The notes under the pieces: model-generated
Database searches by the model: none
What the model was told of the DNA's origin: nothing
What the model saw: the letters and a program-made list of their open reading frames with translations, nothing else
Part shown: piece after piece, positions 1 through 6,482 of the stretch
Numbering within the stretch: the stretch's first letter is position 1
Layout: each line of letters opens with the position of its first letter
NCBI GenBank assembly: GCA_007119095.1
Contig: SKQI01000213.1
Span: 1-10,629 of the forward strand
Length of the DNA: 10,629 nt
DNA from: Wenzhouxiangella sp.
GTDB lineage: Bacteria > Pseudomonadota > Gammaproteobacteria > Xanthomonadales > Wenzhouxiangellaceae
Direction of reading: 5' to 3'
Made by a program: the position numbers and the translations under genes

Positions 1-991
1 ACCAGTGCTGGGCCCGACCACCGGCATGGCCGCCGAAGCCGGGCTGCGCGAGAACGACATGATCGTTCGCATTGACCAGCGGCGCGTAGAGACCTGGACT
101 CACACCCTGCTGGGGCTGATCCCCCCGGCCCTGGACCGACGCGCGGTGACCCTGGAAGTGGAAGGCCCGGACGGGCAGCGCCGTGAGTTGCGCTTGCCGC
201 TGGATCGAGTCAGCGCCAGCTACAGCGAAGAAAACACGCTGGAGTACCTGGGGCTAAGCCCGTGGCGCGCTGACCTGCCGCCGATGATCGGCAGTGTCGC
301 CAGCGGCAGCCCCGCCGAGGCCGCTGGCCTGCGCGAAAATGATCTTATTATTGGCATCAATAATGAAAACGTCTCGGGCTGGCAAGACATTGCCACTCTG
401 ATTCCTCGCCTGGCCGGCGCGAGCGATGAACAGACGCCGACCCTGCTGCTGCAGATTGAACGCGACGGCCGGCTGCTTGAATTCGAGCTGCAGCCGGAAA
501 TCCAGCAGGGACGGCCCATCATCGGCATCCAGGCGCCGGAACCGGGACCGGAGCTGCAGGCGGAATTCGACCGCACCTTCACCCTGGTCCGCCATGGGCC
601 GGTACAAGCGCTGGGTGAGGCGACCAGCGAAACCTGGCGACTGACCAGCGCAACCCTGGGTTTGCTGGGGCGCATGGTGACCGGCAAAGCCTCGCTGAGC
701 AACCTGTCAGGGCCGATCACCATTGCCCAGATGGCTCACAGTTCAGCTCGTCTGGGCCTGACGCGCTTTCTGTTTTTTCTCGGACTGATCAGCCTTTCCC
801 TGGCGATCATCAATCTGTTGCCGATACCGATGCTCGACGGTGGGCACCTGATGTATTACTTTGCCGAGATCGTGAAAGGATCGCCTGTTTCCGAACAAAC
901 TCAGATCATTGGCCAGTACATTGGGCTGCTGATGGTCATTGGCTTGATGAGCCTGGCCATATTTAACGATATATTACGTCTGATCACATAA
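1..991 (+). CDS. rseP: RseP-type site-2 intramembrane zinc metalloprotease, 5' truncated by window edge
   Basis: The reading frame is already open at base 2, so the start lies outside the window. About 329 residues are present against about 450 in E. coli RseP, and the N-terminal membrane segment with the HExxH zinc site is missing. The window opens inside the first PDZ domain. A second PDZ follows at about nt 270-540, and the two share the motif GLREND (nt 43-60 and 327-344). Next come the conserved LSGPI segment (about nt 702-716) and a hydrophobic membrane span. The NLLPIPMLDGGH motif follows, with its LDG aspartate codon at 836-838; this aspartate is the third zinc ligand in the family. 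A last hydrophobic segment ends in FNDILRL, as in E. coli. Known role: inner-membrane cleavage of anti-sigma-E factor RseA and of leftover signal peptides. It sits directly upstream of bamA, as is usual. The identification is secure. Confidence 0.96.
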   Translation, partial: PVLGPTTGMAAEAGLRENDMIVRIDQRRVETWTHTLLGLIPPALDRRAVTLEVEGPDGQRRELRLPLDRVSASYSEENTLEYLGLSPWRADLPPMIGSVASGSPAEAAGLRENDLIIGINNENVSGWQDIATLIPRLAGASDEQTPTLLLQIERDGRLLEFELQPEIQQGRPIIGIQAPEPGPELQAEFDRTFTLVRHGPVQALGEATSETWRLTSATLGLLGRMVTGKASLSNLSGPITIAQMAHSSARLGLTRFLFFLGLISLSLAIINLLPIPMLDGGHLMYYFAEIVKGSPVSEQTQIIGQYIGLLMVIGLMSLAIFNDILRLIT

Positions 992-1046
992 ACTCCGACG
1001 GCTCGGTGGATTTGCCGATGCCGCCAGAACAAATCCAAGGTTTTTC

Positions 1047-3509
1047 ATGAAAAGATTGTGCCTGCTGTTGCTGCTGGTTCTGCCGCTTGGCCAGGTCGCC
1101 GCCGAAACGTTTCGCATTACCGATATCCGAGTCGATGGACTGCAACGGATTTCGGAAGGAACCGTGTTCAGCTTCATCCCGATCGAGGTCGGCGACACCC
1201 TGACCCCGGCACTTTCACGCAGCACGATCCGGGATCTCTATCGGACCGGGTTTTTCGAGGACATCAGTCTTGGCCGGGAGGACGGGGTACTGGTGATCAC
1301 GGTGGTCGAGCGACCCGCGATTTCCGCGATCAGCATTGCTGGCAACCGCCAGATCGGAACCGATGATCTGATGCCGGCGCTGGCCAGCATCGGCATCGCC
1401 GAAGGCGAGATCTTCAACCAGCTCGAACTTGACCGCGTTCATCAGGAGCTGGTCCGCCAGTACCATTCCCGCGGCCACTATGCGGTTGAAGTGGACGCCC
1501 GGGTGTCACGCCTGGCACGAAATCGCGTCAACCTCTCGATTATTGTCAGCGAAGGGCGGCAGGCGCGTATTCGTCACATCAACGTCGTCGGCAATGAAAC
1601 TTTCACCGAGCGCGAACTGCGCTCGGACTTCGAGTCCCACACGACTCGCGGCCTGGCCTTCTGGCGCGGCCGCAACCAGTACACACGGGAAAAGGTTTCC
1701 GGCGATCTGGAAGCCTTGAGGTCTTTTTACCTGGATCGCGGCTTCATCGACTTCGCCATTGAATCCACCCAGGTCTCGATCAGCCCGGACAAGCAGGACA
1801 TCTTCATCACCGCCAACATCCGCGAAGGCGACGTGTTCACCGTCAGCGATGTTCAGGTGACGGGCGATCTGGTCCTGCCGGAAGCGACCCTTCGCCAATT
1901 GATCCGGGTCGAGCCGGGCGACACCTTTTCGCGCCGTCAGCTGGAACAGTCTCGAGATGGCATCTCGAGCCTGCTGGCCAACATTGGTTATGCGTTTGCC
2001 AACGTCAACCCGGTGCCGCGCGTGGACCGGGATAACCAGGAAGTCGAGATCACGTTCTTTATCGAACCTGGTCAGCGCGTCTACGTGCGCCGCATCCAGT
2101 TCCGCGGCAACACTCAGACCAAGGATGAGGTCCTGCGCCGTGAAATGCGCCAGTTCGAGGGCGCCTGGTTCTCGCAACTGGCCCTGGATCGCTCGCGGCT
2201 GCGCCTGCAACGGTTGGGTTTCTTTGAGAACGTCAATATCGAAACGCTGCCCGTGGATGGCACCGAAGACCAGGTCGACATCGTGGTCAACGTCGAGGAA
2301 GTGCCGTCCGGCAGCTTCCAGATCGGCCTCGGTTATTCCCAGTTCCAGGGCATCATTGCGACGATTGCCGTTGAGCAGGACAACTTCCTTGGCACGGGGC
2401 GACGGGTCGGCTTTTCGGTGCAACGCAGCCGTTTCCTGACCCAGGCCGGCATCAATTACACCAACCCATATTGGACCGATGATGGAGTTTCGCGTGGCTT
2501 TTTCGTGCGTTACAGCGAATTCGACACCCTGGACCGGACCAGCAACATTGCCCGATTCTCGACCAGCCAGGCAGCCGGCGGGGTCAACATCGGGTTCCCC
2601 ATCACCGAGCTCAACTACGTCCGATTTGGTGCTTCGGTACAGCGGGCGGATATCAACCTGCCGGGCTTCTTCGGGCCACCACCCGGGGACCCTGATGCGC
2701 CGATCGAGGAATGGTTTTTCCAGATACCGGCCGAACGCCCGCTCGGCATTTCACTGGATAAGGACGGCGACGGCTTCCTGTCGCGCAGCGAGCGACGCAT
2801 TCTTTCCTATCGGCTGGACACGACCTGGTCGCGTGATAGCCGCAACAGCATACTTAACCCCTCGCGCGGGTCTTTGAATCGTCTGTCCGCGGAGGTCGCA
2901 CTTCCCGGCAGCACGCGCGAGTTCTACAAGATCAACTACCGGTTGCGCAAATACTGGCCTGTTGGAGAACGCATGGCCTTCGGTATTCGTGGTGATATCG
3001 GCTTTGGCGACGCCTATGACAACTATGATGACGAGCTGAACCTGGAGGAATTGGATCTGGAAGAAGTCCTTGATCCAGAGCTACTGGCCAGCCTGCGTTG
3101 CCCGGTTGATGAAATCGTGACCATTGATGACGGGCTGCCGTTCTACGAACACTTCTACGGTGGCGGTGTTCAGGATATTCGTGGTTTCGACGATAACTCC
3201 CTGGGGCCGAAGGACTTCAACTGCCGCTCGGTTGGCGGCGCCTTGAAGGTGGTCGGCGGCATCGAGCTGGCCTTCCCGATACCGTTTATCGAAGCCCGCG
3301 GCACCCGTCTGACCTGGTTTGTCGACGCGGGTAACGTTTACCGCGACTGGAGCGATTTCGATGCCAGCCGCTTGCGGGCATCGACCGGTATCGCGCTGAC
3401 CTGGCAGGCACCGGTTGGTCCGATCATCATCAGCCTTTCCCAACCAATAAAGAAACGAGATGGTGACCGAACTCAGGCGCTGCAATTCACCTTCGGCGGC
3501 ATGTTCTGA
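1047..3509 (+). CDS. bamA: BamA, outer-membrane protein assembly factor (Omp85 family)
   Basis: An 820-residue protein (E. coli 810), the core of the BAM complex that folds beta-barrel proteins into the outer membrane. A signal peptide covers about residues 1-20, with likely cleavage in VAA|E. Five POTRA domains lie at about 20-91, 92-171, 173-261, 264-340 and 343-419, most with the typical V.GN-type strand motif. The barrel covers about 420-820 and ends in phenylalanine (FTFGGMF), the C-terminal beta-signal. The loop-6 signature appears as IRGF at 711-714 (VRGF in E. coli). The start is supported by AAGG at 1037-1040, six bases before the ATG, and by the signal peptide. Oddities in predicted surface loops: an EF-hand-like loop at 571-582, an acidic insertion at 655-678, and single cysteines at 685 and 726. 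The gene lies 55 nt after rseP. The identification is secure; loop functions are inference. Confidence 0.98.
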   Translation: MKRLCLLLLLVLPLGQVAAETFRITDIRVDGLQRISEGTVFSFIPIEVGDTLTPALSRSTIRDLYRTGFFEDISLGREDGVLVITVVERPAISAISIAGNRQIGTDDLMPALASIGIAEGEIFNQLELDRVHQELVRQYHSRGHYAVEVDARVSRLARNRVNLSIIVSEGRQARIRHINVVGNETFTERELRSDFESHTTRGLAFWRGRNQYTREKVSGDLEALRSFYLDRGFIDFAIESTQVSISPDKQDIFITANIREGDVFTVSDVQVTGDLVLPEATLRQLIRVEPGDTFSRRQLEQSRDGISSLLANIGYAFANVNPVPRVDRDNQEVEITFFIEPGQRVYVRRIQFRGNTQTKDEVLRREMRQFEGAWFSQLALDRSRLRLQRLGFFENVNIETLPVDGTEDQVDIVVNVEEVPSGSFQIGLGYSQFQGIIATIAVEQDNFLGTGRRVGFSVQRSRFLTQAGINYTNPYWTDDGVSRGFFVRYSEFDTLDRTSNIARFSTSQAAGGVNIGFPITELNYVRFGASVQRADINLPGFFGPPPGDPDAPIEEWFFQIPAERPLGISLDKDGDGFLSRSERRILSYRLDTTWSRDSRNSILNPSRGSLNRLSAEVALPGSTREFYKINYRLRKYWPVGERMAFGIRGDIGFGDAYDNYDDELNLEELDLEEVLDPELLASLRCPVDEIVTIDDGLPFYEHFYGGGVQDIRGFDDNSLGPKDFNCRSVGGALKVVGGIELAFPIPFIEARGTRLTWFVDAGNVYRDWSDFDASRLRASTGIALTWQAPVGPIIISLSQPIKKRDGDRTQALQFTFGGMF
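2757..2792 (+). other. EF-hand-like calcium-binding loop encoded in a BamA surface loop
   Basis: Codons for BamA residues 571-582 read DKDGDGFLSRSE. This matches the canonical 12-position EF-hand loop: Asp at 1, 3 and 5, Gly at 6, hydrophobic at 8, Glu at 12. It lies just before the barrel strand SYRLDTTW, in the segment corresponding to extracellular loop 4 of E. coli BamA. Calcium binding is inferred from the motif only. Confidence 0.6.
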
Positions 3510-3553
3510 GGGCAGCCGCAGCGGCGGCGCCCGATCTGTCGACCCGGTGAGAT

Positions 3554-3565
3554 TGGCAATTGCCA
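3554..3565. repeat. 12-bp perfect palindrome in the bamA-skp gap
   Basis: TGGCAATTGCCA is a perfect inverted repeat in the 103-nt gap between bamA and skp (3510-3612). Its right half (TGCCA, 3561-3565) can alternatively pair with TGGCA at 3576-3580, giving a small stem with a 10-nt loop. No T-run follows, so it does not look like a terminator. I see no convincing promoter in this gap. It could be an mRNA structure, a protein-binding site or chance. Confidence 0.3.
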
Positions 3566-3603
3566 CACCCATGCATGGCAACGCAGCCTGTTTCAGGTTA
3601 CTG

Positions 3604-3608
3604 TAAGG
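3604..3608 (+). promoter_or_regulatory. Shine-Dalgarno of skp that supports its upstream start
   Basis: TAAGG lies four bases before the ATG at 3613. The alternative in-frame ATG at 3667 would begin directly at the hydrophobic signal core but has no purine-rich site in front of it. The upstream start is therefore preferred. Confidence 0.55.
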
Positions 3609-3612
3609 CACC

Positions 3613-4182
3613 ATGCGAGCACAGCCCTTGAGTCTTCGAGGAAGCAGCAGCATTCTGTCCAGCCGAATGCTGGCGCTGCTCATGTTGCTCTTGTTGATGT
3701 CTCCGGCGCTGGCCGGCGAGAGCATTCGGATCGGCTACGTTGACATGAAACGCCTGTTCGATAACGCCCCACAAGTCATCGCTGCGCGCGAAGCGCTGGA
3801 CCTTGAATTCCGCCCCCGCAACGAGTCGATCCTGGCCGACGAGTCGCGGCTCGAACGGCTGCATCGAAACCTGGCAGAGCGGCAGGACCTCGACCCCGAG
3901 ACCCGGTTCGACATGGAACGTGAGATTCGCAACCTGAGCCGCTCGATTGACCGCCGGCGCGAAGACCTGAGCGAAGAACTCCGGTTTCGCACCAACGCCG
4001 AGAAAAAGGCGCTCGAGGAGACCGTTGAAGTTGCCGTCCGGCAGGTAGCTGAAGAAGGCGGTTACGATCTGGTCCTTACCAGCCCGGTCGCCTACGTTTC
4101 AGCAACCATCGACATCACCGAACGCGTGCTTGACTGGCTGGATGATGACTTCCAGTCTCGGGATATTCGAAACCGACGATGA
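3613..4182 (+). CDS. skp: Skp/OmpH periplasmic chaperone
   Basis: A 189-residue protein; E. coli Skp has 161. The N-terminus has a long positively charged lead of about 18 residues, then a leucine-rich signal core and a cleavage site near ALA|G at residue 35, leaving a mature protein of about 154 residues. The mature start SIRIGYVDMKRLF is the family hallmark (IGYVD.. strand). A long charged alpha-helical, coiled-coil-like region with many Arg and Glu follows at about residues 55-140. It ends with the return strand YDLVLTSPVAYVS. Known role: a trimeric jellyfish-shaped holdase that carries unfolded outer-membrane proteins across the periplasm to BamA, encoded just upstream. Its stop overlaps the lpxD start (ATGA at 4179-4182), so the two are probably translationally coupled. 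If translation instead began at 3667 the signal peptide would be of ordinary length. Confidence 0.93.
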   Translation: MRAQPLSLRGSSSILSSRMLALLMLLLLMSPALAGESIRIGYVDMKRLFDNAPQVIAAREALDLEFRPRNESILADESRLERLHRNLAERQDLDPETRFDMEREIRNLSRSIDRRREDLSEELRFRTNAEKKALEETVEVAVRQVAEEGGYDLVLTSPVAYVSATIDITERVLDWLDDDFQSRDIRNRR

Positions 4183-5234
4183 CCGCTCATCCGGAACAAG
4201 GCATCACCCTAGGCGAACTGGCCGTCGCGCTGAATCTTGATCTGCATGGGCCTGATGATCAACGGATATCCGGCCTGGCCACGCTGGCCAGCGCCGGTCC
4301 CGACCAGCTCGCCTTTCTGGCCAACCCCGCCTACACACCCCAACTCGGTTCCACCCGGGCCGGCGCGGTGGTCCTGGCTGCCGGTGATCGCGACAAGTGC
4401 CCGGTTTCCTGCCTGGTCAGCAGCAACCCCTATGCTGACTGGGCACGGATCGCCGAGCGGCTGAATCCGGCTCGCGTGCCACCGCCGGGCATTCACCCGG
4501 CAGCCACTATAGATCCCGGCGCACAAGTGGCAGCCAGCGCGAGCATCGGCCCCCAGGTGAGCATCGGCGCTGACTGCGTGATCGGAGAACGTGTTGTCAT
4601 CGGCGCGGGCTGCGTCATCGAACCAGGGGCCCAGATAGGCGCAGACACCAGGCTGGTTGCCCAGGTTTTCATCGGCCATGGTTGCCTCCTGGGCAATCGC
4701 GTCATCGTCCATCCGGGGGTGGTGATCGGCGCCGATGGTTTTGGCCTGGCCTTTGATCAGGGAAGCTGGCTCAAGGTACCTCAGATCGGCCGGGTCCGCA
4801 TCGGCGATGATTGTGAAATCGGCGCCAATACAACCATCGACCGCGGCGCCATCGAAGACACCGTGCTCGAACAGGATGTGCGACTGGATAACCAGGTTCA
4901 GATCGCGCACAATGTGCACATCGGGGCCCATACTGCCATCGCCGGCTGCGTTGGCATTGCCGGTTCAACACGCATCGGGCGGTATTGCATGATTGCCGGC
5001 GCGTCCGGCATTGCCGGGCACCTGGAGATCTGCGACAAGGTGGTGATTACCGCCATGAGCACGGTCCTGGAGTCCATCGATCAGCCGGGCCAGTATGGTT
5101 CCGGCATTCCATCCCGACCCCAACGCAGCTGGCAAAGGGTGCTGGTACGCCTCGGCCAGCTGGATGATTGGGCCCGACGCCTCAGGCGCGTCGAGCAAGG
5201 TCATCCGACTGCAAAGACAAACGCGAAAACCTAG
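4179..5234 (+). CDS. lpxD: LpxD, UDP-3-O-(3-hydroxyacyl)-glucosamine N-acyltransferase
   Basis: A 351-residue protein (E. coli 341) that adds the second 3-hydroxyacyl chain, from ACP, to the 2-amino group of UDP-3-O-acyl-glucosamine in lipid A synthesis. Residues about 1-100 form the uridine-binding domain (LAFLANPAY.. and VVLAA segments). Residues about 105-300 are left-handed beta-helix hexapeptide repeats (many IG/VIG turns). Residues from about 305 form the helical C-terminus. The catalytic histidine is H244 in NQVQIAHNV, aligning with E. coli H239; H281 in AGHLEICDK aligns with H276. T295 stands where E. coli has ruler residue M290. The ATG overlaps the skp stop by four bases, and fabZ follows after seven bases. 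The C-terminal tail is slightly longer than in E. coli and rich in Lys/Thr. The identification is secure. Confidence 0.97.
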   Translation: MTAHPEQGITLGELAVALNLDLHGPDDQRISGLATLASAGPDQLAFLANPAYTPQLGSTRAGAVVLAAGDRDKCPVSCLVSSNPYADWARIAERLNPARVPPPGIHPAATIDPGAQVAASASIGPQVSIGADCVIGERVVIGAGCVIEPGAQIGADTRLVAQVFIGHGCLLGNRVIVHPGVVIGADGFGLAFDQGSWLKVPQIGRVRIGDDCEIGANTTIDRGAIEDTVLEQDVRLDNQVQIAHNVHIGAHTAIAGCVGIAGSTRIGRYCMIAGASGIAGHLEICDKVVITAMSTVLESIDQPGQYGSGIPSRPQRSWQRVLVRLGQLDDWARRLRRVEQGHPTAKTNAKT

Positions 5235-5241
5235 AAAAACA

Positions 5242-5709
5242 ATGAGCGAACAAACAATCGTCGATATAGAGGCCATTTTTGAGCTGCTGCCCCATCGCTA
5301 TCCGTTCCTGCTGGTGGACCGTGTCCTGGAATACCAGCTCGAATCACCACCCAGCATTCGTGCGCTGAAAAATGTGACGATCAACGAACCATTTTTCCAG
5401 GGTCATTTCCCCGGCCATCCGGTGATGCCTGGCGTGCTGATCCTTGAAGCCATGGCTCAGGCCGCCGGCTGCCTGGCCCACCTGGGCCGCCAGGCTGAGG
5501 GCGCGGTCGACCAGCTGTATTACCTGGTGAAAATTGACAAGGCGCGCTTCTCACGCATTGTCACCCCGGGAGACCAGCTCATATTCGACATTCAGCAGAA
5601 GCGACTGGTCCGGGGCATGGGGCTGTATGTGGCCAGCGCCTCGGTCGACGGCAAGACCGTGGCCAGTGCCGAGTTGCTGTGCGCAGCCAAACCCAACCCT
5701 GCGGCATGA
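5242..5709 (+). CDS. fabZ: FabZ, 3-hydroxyacyl-[ACP] dehydratase
   Basis: A 155-residue hotdog-fold enzyme that dehydrates 3-hydroxyacyl-ACP to trans-2-enoyl-ACP in fatty acid elongation. The sequence shows LLPHRYPFLLVDR at residues 15-27, the catalytic histidine H55 in GHFPGHPVMPG, and the catalytic glutamate E69 in LEAMAQAAG. The frame is open upstream through the lpxD 3' end, but the start at 5242 is chosen because it gives the family length and begins just before IEAIFELLPHRYPF. No clear Shine-Dalgarno precedes it; it lies seven bases after the lpxD stop and probably relies on coupling. Its stop overlaps the lpxA start (ATGA, 5706-5709). FabZ competes with LpxA and LpxD for 3-hydroxyacyl-ACP, which explains the clustering. 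Confidence 0.97.
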   Translation: MSEQTIVDIEAIFELLPHRYPFLLVDRVLEYQLESPPSIRALKNVTINEPFFQGHFPGHPVMPGVLILEAMAQAAGCLAHLGRQAEGAVDQLYYLVKIDKARFSRIVTPGDQLIFDIQQKRLVRGMGLYVASASVDGKTVASAELLCAAKPNPAA

Positions 5710-6476
5710 TTCACCCCAGCGCCATCATCGAGGACGGCGCCCGGATTGCCGAAGACGCCAGCATAGGCCCCTTCAGCATCATTGGCCCTGAGGTGGAAAT
5801 TGGCAGCGGCTGCCAGATCGGACCGCATGTAGTCATTACCGGTAAAACCCGGCTTGGCCGAGGCAACCGGATCTTCCAGTTTGCCTCCATTGGGGAAGAA
5901 CCCCAGGACAAGAAATACCAGGGCGAGGTTTCTGGCCTGGAGATTGGCGACAACAATACGATCCGGGAATACGTCACCATCAATCGCGGCACGGCCGACG
6001 GCGGCGGCTTGACCCGTCTGGGTAATGACAACTGGCTGATGGCCTATTGCCACATCGCTCATGACTGCCAGGTCGGATCGCACAACATCATGGCCAACGG
6101 CGCTACGCTGGCCGGCCACGTTATCGTCGGCGATCATGTCATTTTCGCCGGCTACTCCGGCGCACATCAGTTCTGTCGGATTGGCGATCATGCCTTTCTC
6201 GGCATGTACGGCGGGGTGAGCCAGGATGTACCTGCCTTCGTCATGGTGTCAGGCCAGCCGCCTCGCCCGCGCGGCGTCAACAGCGAAGGCTTGAAACGAC
6301 GCGGCTTCAGTGCCGAACAGATTCGCAACATCCGCGAAGCCTACCGTGCCATCTACCGCAGCGGTCTGAAGCGTGATGAAGCCCTGGCCCTGCTGCGAGA
6401 GCGGCTGCCCGAGCAACCCGAGCTTCAGCCCATGATCGAATCGGCAGCGGCCAGCGAGCGTGGCCTGTTGCGCTAG
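5706..6476 (+). CDS. lpxA: LpxA, acyl-ACP--UDP-N-acetylglucosamine O-acyltransferase
   Basis: A 256-residue protein (E. coli 262) that performs the first step of lipid A synthesis, moving a 3-hydroxyacyl chain from ACP to the 3-OH of UDP-GlcNAc. It opens with IHPSAIIEDGARIAEDASIG and runs through left-handed beta-helix repeats to about residue 185. A helical C-terminal domain follows, containing GLKRRGFS. The catalytic histidine is H119 in CHIAHDC (E. coli H125). H138 in AGHV and H154 in AHQFC align with H144 and H160, a constant offset of six. By that offset M167 falls on ruler position G173 of E. coli. The start at 5706 overlaps the fabZ stop by four bases; an in-frame ATG at 5679 would add nine non-family residues inside fabZ. 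lpxB begins six bases after the stop. The identification is secure. Confidence 0.97.
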   Translation: MIHPSAIIEDGARIAEDASIGPFSIIGPEVEIGSGCQIGPHVVITGKTRLGRGNRIFQFASIGEEPQDKKYQGEVSGLEIGDNNTIREYVTINRGTADGGGLTRLGNDNWLMAYCHIAHDCQVGSHNIMANGATLAGHVIVGDHVIFAGYSGAHQFCRIGDHAFLGMYGGVSQDVPAFVMVSGQPPRPRGVNSEGLKRRGFSAEQIRNIREAYRAIYRSGLKRDEALALLRERLPEQPELQPMIESAAASERGLLR

Positions 6477-6482
6477 TCCGGC

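Noticed and set aside
5..991. GTG at base 5 as the start of rseP
   Set aside because: The frame is open to the left edge and the homologous sequence begins far upstream; the GTG is internal to the first PDZ domain.
992..1046. Possible sigma-E promoter in front of bamA
   Set aside because: No GAACTT/TCAAA-like pair with proper spacing was found in the 55-nt gap; bamA is probably read from upstream.
1506..2423. Long minus-strand open frame (305 codons) inside bamA
   Set aside because: It is antisense to a certain gene in GC-rich DNA, its product has no recognisable domain, and it has no ribosome site or gap of its own.
4209..4931. Minus-strand open frame (240 codons) in lpxD
   Set aside because: It mirrors the hexapeptide-repeat codons of lpxD on the opposite strand; there is no independent signal.
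5095..5241. Upstream extension of fabZ to the ATG at 5095
   Set aside because: It would overlap lpxD by 140 bases and add 49 residues not seen in FabZ; the start at 5242 gives the family length.
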